Shown one piece after another: positions 12,400-23,396 of a DNA stretch of 64,000 bases (position 1 is the first letter of the stretch; every line of letters begins with the position of its first letter). The position numbers were made by a program, and so were the translations under genes. Under the pieces are notes generated by a model, which had not been told where the DNA came from, did no database searches, and saw only the letters and a list, made by a program, of their open reading frames with translations. This DNA is from Nilaparvata lugens. Taxonomy: Eukaryota > Arthropoda > Insecta > Hemiptera > Delphacidae. The DNA lies in NCBI RefSeq assembly GCF_014356525.2, contig NC_052506.1, positions 13,514,783 through 13,578,782 of the forward strand, given 5' to 3'.

Positions 12400-13199
12400 T
12401 AAATTTAGATGGAAATAATATCGATCTGTAATCTCGATCCATGTTTTTGTTTATTATTATGATACAACATTTTATATTGACCGAATAATATAGAATTATA
12501 GTCCGCTATTATGCTCCCCTATTAATTAACTTAATAGCTGTTTCAGAGAATGCACTATTACTTTATTGGGAAGATTTTGTTATTTCATCATTCTATTGCA
12601 GCTTTATTCATCGAAATAATTTTTCAAATTCATAAAACAAAATAGCGGCAATTAAAATGTTTGTTCTTAAATTACCCAGAAATCGTTGATTTTACAAGAA
12701 AATAGTGAAATTAGCTCTAGTGATAGGACACCACTGGGGGTTAGTTGCAGTGCATGCCAAGGCATGAACTGCTTAATAGAATCCCTAGAGCTGAATGAAT
12801 TTAGTGATATCTCGAATCATTCTACTGTATATCCATCTTCAGGGAGCAGAACCAAAGTCCTCTACTCTTTGGCTAGTAGTACTTTAGCTTCTAGTTATAT
12901 TTTTGCACTTTGCTCTTATTTTTTCTTGATCAGAGCAAGGCCGATCCATTATCTCATGAGACATAATTGAAAGCTATTAATCATCCATAAAAGAAGCCTC
13001 TCAACAAATTATTCCATGGATGGAAAATAACATTTTTCTAAATTACTAGATAGAATAAAACTACTAATAAAAGTACTGTTTATGAGATTACATTTTCCTT
13101 TGAAAATGCTTCTAAAGTGTAAGATAATTGGATGAGTTGAGTTAAACGGTTTCTTTGTGGATCTCATCTGGCTCAAATTTAACTATTAGATGATTGAAG
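12400..13199. other. AT-rich DNA; one unassigned 94-codon frame
   Basis: The frame at 12686-12970 (+) opens with TTG and shows a hydrophobic C-terminal half (near YIFALCSYFFLI) but no motif I can name. No flanking splice site or promoter is convincing. I treat it as unproven. Confidence 0.35.
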
Positions 13200-13830
13200 T
13201 GACTGCTTTGGCCCACGCGTGATGCCCACTTATGCACAAGTAAATTAGGTTAGGCGTTGTCGATAATATCGAGGAAAATGATCGAAGTTGATTATACTAA
13301 ATTTCGGCTGCTTGATAGAGATGAAGGTGCTGTGTATTAAAAGGATTAGAGGTGAGCTTTATCAAGGTTCATGTCACTTTGTCGGTGGATGTGTCTTTAA
13401 TCGATTCGACTACTAAGGGCAGGTTATCAAGAAAAAGGGTTTAGCTGTTCGATTATAAAATTGGAAGCCCGGGAATAATCCCAAAATTGGGGTACGATCG
13501 CGACTATTAAACGAAACTAAATTAGGATAATACCAGGGCCTATTCGAGGAAATAATAGCTTTCGATAATAAACAAAATGGCGCGTTTAACGTAAAAGGTA
13601 ACACGTAGCGGCATCGCGACGGCAGCAGCCGCGTTAAATTGCGTCAATTTTCACTCCTATTACAGCCGTCAGATTTCACACTCCAGATAAGTTTTTCATA
13701 GCTTAATAACATCACTTCAACCCGCGCCTATCCTATTCGCTGTCAAAATTACGTCTGGCTGTATCGTTATCGATCTGTGATCAACCAAATGCTGTCTTGT
13801 CTGCATCGCAGATGCAAACAATCATAATGC
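13200..13830. other. GC-richer unique block, possible cis-regulatory DNA
   Basis: Composition shifts to about half GC around 13590-13640 (AACACGTAGCGGCATCGCG) and the stretch appears single copy. It lies directly upstream of the candidate gene at 13.88 kb, so part of it could be a promoter or 5' UTR of that gene. The minus-strand frame at 13413-13604 has no motif. Confidence 0.3.
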
Positions 13831-13879
13831 CTCAGTGTAACAGACATACAAGCACATCAAATAATAAGTATTGATGAAT

Positions 13880-14533
13880 TAGAACTACTTGGATCACGAT
13901 ATACGGGAAGCGATTAAAACTCCCAATCAACTGATAAATACAATAAATTATGAGGACGCACTAAAACTGATAAAATATTATAATCCCGAATCCATACTTC
14001 TATTATGTAACAGCCTTCAAGAAAAACAAATATGCCACTATAATTTTAATACAAGCCAGTTTTGTTTGTCTTTCTTCAAGCAGCTCCCAGTAGTTCTCTA
14101 AGATCAGAGAAGTTAATGAAAAAGCAATTAACAATACAGAAGATTTACCACTGGTTTTGAATCCAAAGTTCTAGGATTTCTATACCGAAACATGACAAGA
14201 AATTGCTCGTCTTTTGAATGGAATGTGTACTTGGTAGTTTATGGAGACTCCTCTCCGATTCAATAAACCAGTGAAACCTCAAGATATCAATAATATTCTT
14301 CAAATTCCAAAGTTGATCAAGTTGCGCAGACAGGTGGGTCAGATCTGCATGAGAAGAAAATCGATAGTGATTGATTGTCTAATGAATAATAATAAGCTTC
14401 TGCACAAACCATTTTTTATTCTTGATTTCAGTTATTCTTGGATGTAAGCGGAAGGTCCAATCCAATAGAATGGAAAAGTGTTTTCAACAGGATAGTGAAA
14501 GTAAACTACTCTTTATCAGAACAATCAGGCTAG
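13880..14533 (+). pseudogene. Candidate two- or three-exon host gene or its decayed copy, unknown product
   Basis: I do not recognise the product. Three protein-like stretches follow each other. The first, 13880-14101, is open for about 70 codons (from LDHDIREAIKTPNQ) with a possible acceptor TAG just before 13880. The second, 14103-14333, shares one frame but holds stops near 14173, 14191 and 14236, and ends in IPKLIKLRRQ. The third, 14432-14533, begins LFLDVSGRSNPIEWKS and ends with TAG. Between the last two, CAG|GTGGGT at 14333/14334 and TTGATTTCAG at 14431 would remove a 98-bp intron, and the reading frame joins in phase 0. An AATAAA lies near 14769. The stops and the frame change before 14241 argue for decay, or for an extra intron that I cannot place. 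Reading straight through the intron is also open to 14447. Confidence 0.4.
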
Positions 14534-15545
14534 GAAGCTAAATTACTGTGAATTCACAACATTTTCATTTTTACTCATGATGATTGATCATAATAATTTA
14601 TACTATATGATTCTCCACTAAAACCGTGAAGAAAAATATTTGACGTTTGTTGAATTGAATAATCATGCTTTGTTTTGTTTTTCTGTATAATAATTATTTA
14701 TTTATACAGTATTTATACAAGTATTCTGAAAAATATGCTTTGTTTTGTATATTATTTATAATTTGTTGAGAATAAATTTCAAATGATTATTTTATTGGGA
14801 AACGCAGAGAATATATCAATGAAAGGACTGATGAGTACTAATTACGAGAATAACAATCTATTTGAAACCGTTGTCAATGATTGATGTTGGTAATACCGAA
14901 GACAAGGGATCAGTCAAAGGTTGGATTTAAAGTCAAAGGTTACATCCAGCAGCTCATCATTCTCAGCGGTAGGTAAGTAAGGTATGAGGAAGGTAAGAAG
15001 ATTCTGACAGTTGATATCTTTGATTGTTGATTTGTCTAGGCGTAATGTGAGAAAGATGGAACGACTGCGGTGCTTGTCTCTTCTTCAGCTTTCTCTCGAT
15101 CAATTGGATGAGTGATGAGTGATTATTCACAGAACGACTGAATTCCAATACGAATAATGAATGATACCTGCTTTTTGTCATTCACCTCGAGCGTCAAGGG
15201 CCGATGATTTGAAGAGTAGTTGGTAGACAAGTCAAAAACCTAATGAATTGCAATTTTAATTTTTGTGAGTTGTATTGTGTTGAATCGGTGATGTGCTATA
15301 GTTGAAAGTGAGCAGACTTTACACAAATTTACTATCAACATTCAAATGTTTGGCATAAGAAGATGCTCGTAAATGAAATATTGATCGACTTGTTCAACTT
15401 CGTTTTTCTAGAATGCTTAGAGGAGTTAAGTCTAAATATTTCAATAAAAAATAATTATTATTAGCCTATTATCATAGAATAGTGTATAGTAATTATCATG
15501 TGGAGATCTGTAGACTTTTCGAAATGTTTTTTAAAACACAGTAGA
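14534..15545. other. AT-rich DNA, nothing assigned
   Basis: This stretch includes a possible polyadenylation signal (GAGAATAAATTTC near 14769) for the candidate gene and otherwise no feature. The minus-strand 72-codon frame at 14963-15181 has no motif. Confidence 0.4.
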
Positions 15546-15660
15546 TAGGATTGGAATCAACATTGATGTTGACAATGCCACTATATTTATTCAAAATTAA
15601 TTCACATTACATAAATACCACAACATCTCTTACCACACAATCAAATTATAACAGTAGATA
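15546..15660. repeat. Dispersed repeat fragment sharing a tail with 28.5 kb
   Basis: GTTGACAATGCCAC, AAAATTAATTCA and CCACAACATCTCTTACCACA reappear in the same order at 28520-28650. Here the hairpin that lies between the words at 28.5 kb is missing, so this may be a deletion product or the unoccupied form. Confidence 0.6.
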
Positions 15661-15748
15661 GGACTTGAAAATTAACAAGAAAAATTGAGTCCTGTTCTTG
15701 TTTCAAAAATTCATCTTGTGTCAAGTAAATGACACAGAATTACTTTGT

Positions 15749-16103
15749 CAGTGCGAAAAGGGAAAGTGTTGAGAAACTTTCTGAGTGGCTCCAAAAGTAG
15801 AGATATGGAAATTGGAGTTATGCAGTAGAAATAGTTTTGAATTCAGACCTGAGACCTTGCTCACTCTTTGTGAATTATTGAATTATTGAATTAATGAGAC
15901 CTCTTCCCCAATCTCGTAGTTGTGTTGATTTTTCATATTGAACATATATAACTTGCTTGAATAATTTTTCCAATTATTTAACAAGGAGTGAGCAGGTCTC
16001 AGGTCTGAATTCAAAACTAATTCTACAGCATAGCTCCAATTTCCTTATCACCAATGTTAGAACCACTCAGAAAGTTTTTCAGCACTTTCCCTTTTCGGAC
16101 TGG
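15749..16103. mobile_element. 355-bp foldback element with 123-bp arms
   Basis: The left arm (15749-15871) carries GCGAAAAGGGAAAGTG, AACTTTCTGAGTGG and GAATTCAGACCTGAGACC. The right arm (15981-16103) carries the complements in mirror order. The 109-bp spacer is AT-rich with an ATTATTGAATTATTGAATTA run. The arms are roughly nine-tenths identical. Single copy in this window, non-coding. The overlapping frames at 15957-16269 are shadows of the arm. Confidence 0.85.
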
Positions 16104-16679
16104 AACAGTATTTTCCATATTTTTGAGGCAATGCTTCTTCCTATCTACAAGAATGACTGTTTTCTCATCGAGTTTTTTCTTTCTTTTCTATGCACAATGG
16201 ATTATTTATTCGTTTTTATTAATAATCATCACATTACATCAATGTTTTGGGAATAATCCTATTTGGTAGGTAATTTTTCTGTACCAATACTGATCAAATC
16301 AAATTAATTCACCAATTAAAACAGTTTAACGAGAAAATAAATAAATAATTGGCGTGGCTAGAAAAAGAAATCTTGTGCTAATCATATAATAGATTGTAAT
16401 ACTACAATACAATATTATACAATCAAAAAATGAAATGTTTAGAGAAGTATCATCATTGAAGCCTACTCTGGCACTGAGTACACACATTTGAAACTTTTTA
16501 AAAATATTAAACAAACTAAGCGGGTTGACACGCTTAGCCAATCAATCATTTTGCACAATTGAAATTGAAATTTGTTATGTTTTCAAAAAAGCCTTTCAAA
16601 ACCCTCTATTTTGATTGATGAAATTGTGCAAGGAAGATGATTCGTAAGGAAGGAAAACAGAAGAGACTCGGAAAGAGAG
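16104..16679. other. AT-rich DNA, nothing assigned
   Basis: No gene or partnered repeat is seen. Confidence 0.45.
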
Positions 16680-17165
16680 AGTGATTTAGCTAAGTGAGAT
16701 CATGCCTCATGATTGCGGTATCGCGTATCATTCAGTCCTCTGGCTGTTCGCCCATCAAAGTAAACAAGACTGCTGGCTCATTCAATTTGAATATTATTTG
16801 GAAGCGGAGGTCAGATGGGTGGGGGGAGAAAGCCGAATCTAATTGAATCAGGGAGAGAATAAGCTGGCATCGGCACTCCCCGCTAAGTGATGTTAATTCG
16901 GTTTGTTTTTGTGTGTTGAGACCGGCAGACCCCCGCCGCGAGACAAAACGACTTACAGTTTAACCAATTTACAGCCGCCTCCGCTCTCACGCAGAGCCTG
17001 AGCCGCAGCGGTCCCGTCCATTAGCTCTCGTCCATTGTCCATGTTCATATAACGCGCGCTTTTTCGATCGGCACCGACGACCAAACTTATGTGAGAAACG
17101 TTGCGTGGCCGTCCAAGCGCCTTCATCATCTACCTCTAGCTACCCTATGCTTCCATGCTCTAGAT
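16680..17165. other. GC-richer unique block, possible cis-regulatory DNA
   Basis: A composition peak at 16910-17050 (for example CCCCCGCCGCGAGACAAAAC). It contains a forkhead-like GTAAACA at about 16760 and GATGTTAATTCGG. No reading frame is supported. It could equally be a non-coding 5' exon or a promoter. Confidence 0.3.
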
Positions 17166-17399
17166 TACTTTCCCACAATGCTTCCAGTGTACGATTGAGA
17201 TTGCTTGCTAAATCGAATCAATTCTTCTTACAGCGGTCTCAAGGAGATTTCATAGTCAACAGAGTTAATAAAGAATACATTGGTACGCTGAAACTACGGT
17301 ATAGCTTAAAGGAACCCTCATCAATGATGGAACTCCAATTATTTATCTTCATAATATTAAAATTAACACTCTATTATCAATGTTTCTGAAACGTAGCTT

Positions 17400-17656
17400 C
17401 AATCAAATGAGCTCAGGTTTGTAACTCCAATGTTCAGAATCACATTATGTTCACATACTTCATTATGTAGAGCATTTTGGGCGTATCTTTGGAAATTTTT
17501 CCAAATCCGTTCTTAGTGCGCCTCTAAAAAGCCAACTGAACATACCTACTAAATTTGAAAGTTTTTGGTCAGGTAGATTTTTAACTCTGAGAGTGAGTGA
17601 GTGAGTCAGTCTGTCAGTCAGTGAGTGAGTGCCATTTCGTTTTTATATATATAGAT
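17400..17656 (-). repeat. Dispersed-element fragment with a GAGT/CAGT minisatellite
   Basis: Read on the minus strand it starts TATATATATAAAAACGAAAT and GGCACTCACTCACTGACTG, then GACCAAAAACTTTCAAATTT. An opening TATATATAAAAA followed by a CTCA/CTGA repeat is widespread in insect repeat ends. No partner copy exists here, so the class is unassigned; a rolling-circle element is one possibility. Confidence 0.45.
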
Positions 17657-18790
17657 ATGGTAGACAACATACGTTCCATTTGAAAAAAATATGCTTATAT
17701 TGAGAAGTTTGATTAACTATGCAACGTATACAGACTGTAGAGAGCTTCTTAATAATTTTTTGAAAAAAACGTAGAATATACAAAATATTCGATTTGCAGG
17801 TATTAATTTGGTATCTCTTTCTTTCCAATTCGTAAGTTTTCCTTCTCAAAAGCTACAGCTTCTGCAGTCTTTCATATTCTGATTGCCTCATCTTGGGATC
17901 ATCCCCTGTCAGTCCCCGAGGTTGCAACGCAGTATAGTAAATATCAAGACAAAAATCAACAACTCAATACAATCATCAGAAAACTCAATACAATCATCAA
18001 ACTTTAAAAACCAGTGAATTTCCAGGACACCAAACATTTTTATGTCTACCGTGAATTTTGTTGATCAATTCACATTTCTAAGCTTTTCAATCTTCTTCAC
18101 CAATATATCTCCAAAACATCACATCATAAGGCTTGTTTTTCTTTGAAAATCCCATTACCATCAAATGAGAGTGAATCAACAATGTGAAAATATTTTCTTT
18201 TCTCATGCCGACATTATGGAAATACTGTAATTCAATTTGAAAATTGATGACCATTTACATCAGCGATCATGGCGTGAAGAGAAAAATGTCCTTCAATCAA
18301 AAGTCAAAATTTTGAGATGAAATATGACAAAAATCATCAGTCTAGCCATAATTCACTTTCTTGAGCCACAGTCTACGTTAGCCTTGGAGATACAAACTTG
18401 ATTATCTATACCCTTACTTCAAAGTTATTCCAATATTACCTTCTAGTTGTGGAGCCTTTCCTCAATTTCCTGCTGAAACACTAATATATCAAGCGCAAGT
18501 TTTTGAAATTTGTTCAAATTGTGAATCACACATTATCTTTGTTTCAGAAAGCTTGAATGAAATCCATCTTGTACGAGATGATCAATGGAGTTAGCTAGAC
18601 TGTTTGATGTATTAGAATGAATTGTTCCGGTAAATGTGGAAAGGGGAACTAAGGATAGTGAGTGGCTTCTGGGAACGTAGGCAGATAATAAAATGTTATT
18701 TACGACTTGAGCCATCGATAAAATTAACATTTTCATAGAAAAATTCATTATGATTTATGGCCGACGGTTCCTGAACGATTTGATGGCCCA
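17657..18790. other. AT-rich DNA with an unassigned 71-codon frame
   Basis: The frame at 18533-18748 (-) opens MNFSMKMLILSMAQVV, a signal-peptide-like hydrophobic start, followed by a serine-rich part. No family is recognised and there is no further support. Confidence 0.35.
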
Positions 18791-18809
18791 CCATATTTTA
18801 TAATTTCAT

Positions 18810-19470
18810 TAGCCTCAACGCATTCGATTACATAACAAGTTTTTGACGGCTCGTTCATTCAAGATCCTCTGCTTGGTGATTGTTTCACCTGCAAATTGCC
18901 AACTAATGAATTCAGCAAACGTCGTCTGAACACGCGTTTGCCAAATTTGACAATCTTCTGCAAACCTGATATCTTCTTCGGAATATTGCTTGTGTATGCA
19001 AAATAGTTTGCTGACATTGTACAGAATTGAAATTTCATTAGAAAACTTCCCCCGTTTAAGTCTCCCGCAGTTCGAGTTTTTAAATTTCAGCTTCCGTTAT
19101 TAGGTGTACATCTTCAGCAATGATTGATGCGGGAAGAGACTACTGTGAGATTCACGCCAAACAGTCAGCATTTGTTAAATGAGAACATTCATGCTATTCA
19201 TGAGGAGTCTAATCTTACATCTCGATGTTAATCTCATTTAGTAGTTCAAAATAATCATTAATATTGTTGTTCCTCCAGTTGAAGGTTTAAATTGAATGTC
19301 TCAGCTTTTAGTAAATAACAAGGTTTCTGTTTCGGTCATCTTCTAAACATGTGAAATAATCACCTACGAATATAACATTCTGATTTTGATCCACATTGTA
19401 GAAACTCTTCACATTTACTTGCGGAGTTTTCCACTCTTTATGATTCTGATTGTGAATAAGTGAATTCTAC
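18810..19470 (-). other. Non-repetitive stretch with several protein-like open runs, unassigned
   Basis: On the minus strand an open run at about 18812-19092 contains EEDIRFAEDCQIWQTRVQ and GETITKQRILNERAVKNL but has no start codon near its beginning. A second, at 19308-19468, contains KEWKTPQVNVKSFYNV and QNVIFVGDYFTCLEDDRN before a stop, with a possible acceptor TAG at its start. Other frames, including one on the plus strand at 18830-19005, are open as well, so frame choice is uncertain. I recognise no family. It could be a decayed gene or chance. Confidence 0.25.
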
Positions 19471-20107
19471 TTCCAACATGTTAAGTATTTGTACACAATG
19501 TGATAAATAAATGATTAAAATAAACAGATGAAGTGTTTTTGGAGTGGGGAAACATCCCTGTCTGCTCATTAGCTAGTTTTCCGAGTCTCAAGTTTTTTGA
19601 TCATTTGTTGCATTTTTGCAATCGTAAAATACAGCCAAATATGACTTGCTGTTTGTTTCTCCTGTAATTATTTTACTTGTATTCTACTCAATTAAGATAC
19701 CTAACTAACAAGTTGAAAGACTAACTAGTTGATTATTGAGTACTTCAATTTTCATCATCTTCTCATTTTTCATAATTATGAATTCAAAATTAAAAAGTCA
19801 TCAAGATGGAAGTCCGCAGATAATACCGTATATGAGTGTAATGATCTGAATGGTAACGTATTCAAACATTAAGGTAAAACATTTGCTGATGTTTCCATGA
19901 CTAATGAAATAATTTTAGTTACAATGGATTACTCTTTGATAAATTACTTATTTTACTTTCACTTTTGGTCTACTGAGTACTCACTTCCACTAGTCTGATT
20001 GTCCATCCTGTTCTCACCTATTCCACCTACAGATCAAGTATTTGATTCATGTATTATGAATTATGCAAACAATGTGAATTAATATTCTAGTGAATAAGAA
20101 TTCACCA
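19471..20107. other. AT-rich DNA, nothing assigned
   Basis: No gene or partnered repeat is visible. Confidence 0.45.
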
Positions 20108-20245
20108 TGGGCTGACAAATAAGTTTTGTATGGTAGTGCTCATCGAATTTCCATCTAGCTGTTCACTCTGTTGTCGATATTTGCAGTAGCAGAAGTCTTC
20201 GGGGTGATTTACAGCATTTAATTGGGATTTTCGTTTAGTAATAGT
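20108..20245 (+). mobile_element. SINE fragment, 4.2-kb family, 5'-truncated
   Basis: It starts GGGCTGACAAATAAGTTTTG, just after where the B box would be, and runs through TCTTCGGGGTGATTTACAGC to TTTTCGTTTAG. Identity to the 4.2-kb copy is high. Loss of the promoter boxes makes it inactive. Confidence 0.85.
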
Positions 20246-20284
20246 TATTATTGAATAAGAATTACCAATTGATTGACCAACCAT

Positions 20285-20548
20285 TCATTCATTTCATTTA
20301 TTTATTTATTGTACAAAATACTACAATCATAATATAATTATGACATTGAAGGAAAAACTAGGCTGAACCTGTACTATTTCTCTCCAAAAATTTTGATAAA
20401 AAGTTAATGCTGTCCAAAGTAACATAACTTCAAATGTGTGTGAAATCACACACTGCTTCGTCACTAGATTTTTGATCCAGGAATAATGATTTGAAGATTT
20501 TGAATTTTGAAGGTTAACATAATACTTTAAATGAACACAGAATTTATC
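20285..20548 (-). mobile_element. 3' end of a non-LTR retrotransposon, copy 2
   Basis: This is the reverse complement of 6166-6408, with the A-rich terminus on the left (ATTTATTTATTTATTGTAC). It contains the same GAGAGAAATAGTACAGG word and ATCAAAAATC motif when read on the minus strand. It is slightly longer inside than copy 1. Confidence 0.75.
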
Positions 20549-20739
20549 ACCTATACATTACTAACCAGTTGATATATTCCCATATTTGCTTTATATTTGA
20601 TATCTATTTTCGATACTTTCTATTTAGCCAGGTCTGATGAGGCCTGTTGAAGTCTATTGATTAGTATTTTGATCTGCTGCTTTTTAATCAACTCACTTAA
20701 TCCACCAAATCACCAACTTGAATGTCTTGAGGCTAAATT

Positions 20740-21240
20740 TTTTTGGCAAGTCAACTGGAAATACGCCCATTGCTGTCGGACAACAAACATATGCCGAGTT
20801 ACAAGCCTATTCGTTCTAATGGCCAGGGACGGACGGCTTGTTACTTGGATGCAGGCATCGCAGAACGATTGAGACTGGTTCAATTACCGGGAGACGTGAA
20901 AAAGTACATAGAGATTAATATTGTTGAACAGACATGGGATGCACCCTGTACCCGGTGGCCTGTGGCCACCAGTGCCTCCTTGATTGGCAGATTCAATTAA
21001 TATGGTTAGTGAGAGGCGAGACCCTCCACGCGCAGTCACTAAACGCCCACTCACTTATCCTGTCTCATCTCATGGCTCATGCTCGGCCAACCTCGTCAAG
21101 CGCACTCGGGCTGGAGCCTTGTCAAGCGCACTCGGGTCACGACCTCTCTCAGCGACAAGCTGCCCGTTCCACTTCTATTTCGCCGCTGTCATCGAGTCTG
21201 CTGACGGTTAATAGACTATTAGGGGCACTGTGGATACCTG
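20740..21240. other. GC-richer block with an 85-codon frame and a short direct repeat
   Basis: The frame at 20743-20997 (+) opens with TTG and reads for example GQGRTACYLDAGIAERLRL. It has no recognised domain and no clear splice sites. Downstream, the 16-mer GTCAAGCGCACTCGGG occurs at 21095-21110 and again at 21121-21136. The block seems unique and stands out in composition. It may be an exon, a conserved regulatory stretch or neither. Confidence 0.3.
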
Positions 21241-22215
21241 CTGGATCAATTTCATCAACTTTCATGACTAAAACTGCATTTGAAAGCGATACCTGTAGTA
21301 TAGTATGTATCAGATTCATTATCAATCTTGGTTAAAATATTACAAACCCTGAAAGAATTGATAGACTATAAGGGATATCTAGAGGATAAATTTCATCAAC
21401 TTTCAAAACTAAAACTGCATTTGGAAGAACCTGGTGAAATTAACAGATTAGGAGCAATGTGGATATCTGAGGAAGAGTACGTATCGGTACAGTTGGCTTC
21501 CTATTGGAAGTGATGTAACATGGAAGAGAGAAGCTACATATCAGTTTCATCAACATTCATTACATAAACTGCATTAAGAAGAACCTAGAGAAATTTGTTT
21601 AGAATAAATTGACATTGTGGAATTTCTTCATGATAATTGAATAAGCAGTGTTTTAATTTTATCACATCCACATTCATCAAATTTCTTATGTGATGAATTC
21701 ATCCTTATTCGATAGACATGGTTGTGACAAAATTAAAACAGTGTTTTGTCCAATCTTGGATAAATTAACAGACTATGAAGCCGACTGGCCGAGTCCACAC
21801 GGCCAAATGTTCGACATACATTGAATTGAATTGAATTTATTTTCGCCAAAAAAGCACATTACATCATGTTCGGCAAACATGTTTGTTGAGGGGCTCAGGG
21901 ACAAACTTTTTAAAGGTTTGGACAATCATCGTTTGTCAAACAAAAAATTACTGTTTTTTCAAACATTTCCAGTGTTTGCTGTAAAACATAAAAACCTGTT
22001 CTCCCCATTTACAAATATTTTGTTTGGTGACGCGTCCACACTGGCCACGGGCAAACATTGTTTGTCAAACATAATAAAATTTGCCCAAACTGTTTCAACA
22101 AACATGTTTGTCGAACATTTGTTCAGTATGGACCTAGCTTGAGGAGCAATGTGAATACCTGATAAAGTATTAATCAGTTTCATCAAGTCTCATTACCAAT
22201 TGAATTTGGAAAAAT
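21190..22215. repeat. Degenerate array of about four ~100-130 bp units
   Basis: Variants of TTTCATCAACTTTCA, ACTAAAACTGCATTTG and AGGAGCAATGTGGATA recur near 21200-21300, 21360-21470, 21535-21610 and 22140-22215. The units are diverged and of uneven spacing, and the third and fourth are separated by the MITE at 21783-22142. Confidence 0.6.
21783..22142. mobile_element. MITE with imperfect inverted ends and internal GTTTGTCAAACA motifs
   Basis: The left end AGTCCACACGGCCAAATGTT and the reverse complement of the right end GAACATTTGTTCAGTATGGA correspond imperfectly. Inside, AACATGTTTGTTGA, GTTTGTCAAACA and similar palindromic words recur at least five times. The motif fits a MITE type I have seen in planthopper sequence, but that is recall. 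The 103-codon frame is a product of these repeats. Confidence 0.6.
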
Positions 22216-22735
22216 ATGGAGGAATATATTCCAGCTACATCCAACACGAAACTTACAGCTAGTTTGAATGAGTAAATGTAGGCTATAATAAATTATACAT
22301 CAATTGATGCAAGGTTATCATCTTGCTTCATAATAACACTATTAAGAACAGTGCCTATAGAAGACACTTCTGATCTCATACTCCGCTGTAATTTTATTCA
22401 AGATTCAAGAGTTCATCTTATCACCAATATCTTTCATCGAAAGCTACAGCATAAAAAATTGATCCTATTATCCAAAATGAAACACAATTATTAAATAATT
22501 CAATAATTATTATACAAGAACGCAGTGATAAATAATTACGAGAAAGCATTTTTTTGAAGATCTATAGGACTTTTCTCTTCAATTCCAGGGCTACTCAACA
22601 ATATAATCAATCTATCGAGCAGTATAGATATACACGTGTAGATACCCCATAGATAACAGAAACACAATTTAATTTATTTTTTGTAGTAGTTTGCATGGTA
22701 TAAGGAGTAGTTGTCAAGTCTGTGTTTTAGTTATA
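22216..22735. other. AT-rich DNA, nothing assigned
   Basis: No gene or partnered repeat is visible. Confidence 0.45.
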
Positions 22736-23065
22736 GATGAATTATTGCCGTGTAGTAAGTTGCGAGCAGCGAATAAGGTTTTGTTGTTGCCTGTGATTGT
22801 TTGCAGGGCGGCGGCGGTAAGGTAAGCCGGTAGAGCACTAATCTATAATTGGATTTGTTGAGGCACCTCCCGTGTGACGCCCGTCCACCCCTTACCATCA
22901 GACAAGAGTGAAGTCTCCACAGCTAGCTCGGGGTAACTCCCCTCCGGCCAAAAGATCGAGCGTCCACAGCTTTACACGCAACTAAATCAGCGTTCTCCGC
23001 ACCATGAGGCACGCACTGTACCTCACTCACGCCTCTTTTCTTCCTCTATCTTGTTCCAAATCCTT
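22736..23065. other. GC-richer unique block, unassigned
   Basis: A composition peak with GCAGGGCGGCGGCGGTAAGG at about 22804. The GGTAAG within it is a possible splice donor, but the frame upstream is not open enough to support an exon. Single copy in the window. Confidence 0.3.
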
Positions 23066-23306
23066 ATTCCAGAAAAAATCTCTCTGTCACTCTCAAACAC
23101 ACTGTATGTTGCTCCCTGTTGATTGAAACAAGAGTGTAGATTGTGTATAAAGCCTTTCTAGTTAGCCTGATTTTCATACAAATTCTTGTAGAATTTCTTC
23201 ATTCATGAGTGCTGTGGAACAGGCAATGATGGCTTTACAGAAGGAAGAGGGAAGAAAAAGAGAAGAAGATGTGTGCTGTGGAAAAAATCCGGCATGAATT
23301 CGAAAC

Positions 23307-23396
23307 TATTATTAAATTGGAATAGTTGGCTACAGAGCCTTATGCTGCATCAAAGTTTTATTAGAATGAGATCAGCTGGTGGTTTGAACTGGTAAT
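23307..23396. repeat. 90-bp direct repeat, left copy
   Basis: It is identical to 23816-23905 except for one base (GAGCCTT versus GAGCCGT). It begins TATTATTAAATTGG and ends GGTTTGAACTGGTAAT. The element between the two copies is a known dispersed repeat, so this looks like an exceptionally long duplication of the target. Confidence 0.95.

Noticed and set aside
12686..12970. 94-codon frame ending in a hydrophobic segment, a possible membrane peptide
   Set aside because: TTG start, no signal for translation, no homologous motif; the hydrophobic part matches T-rich DNA.
21831..22186. Frames of 103 and 75 codons on opposite strands
   Set aside because: They translate the inverted GTTTGT-rich motifs of a MITE; both strands give near-mirror peptides (NMFVE on each).
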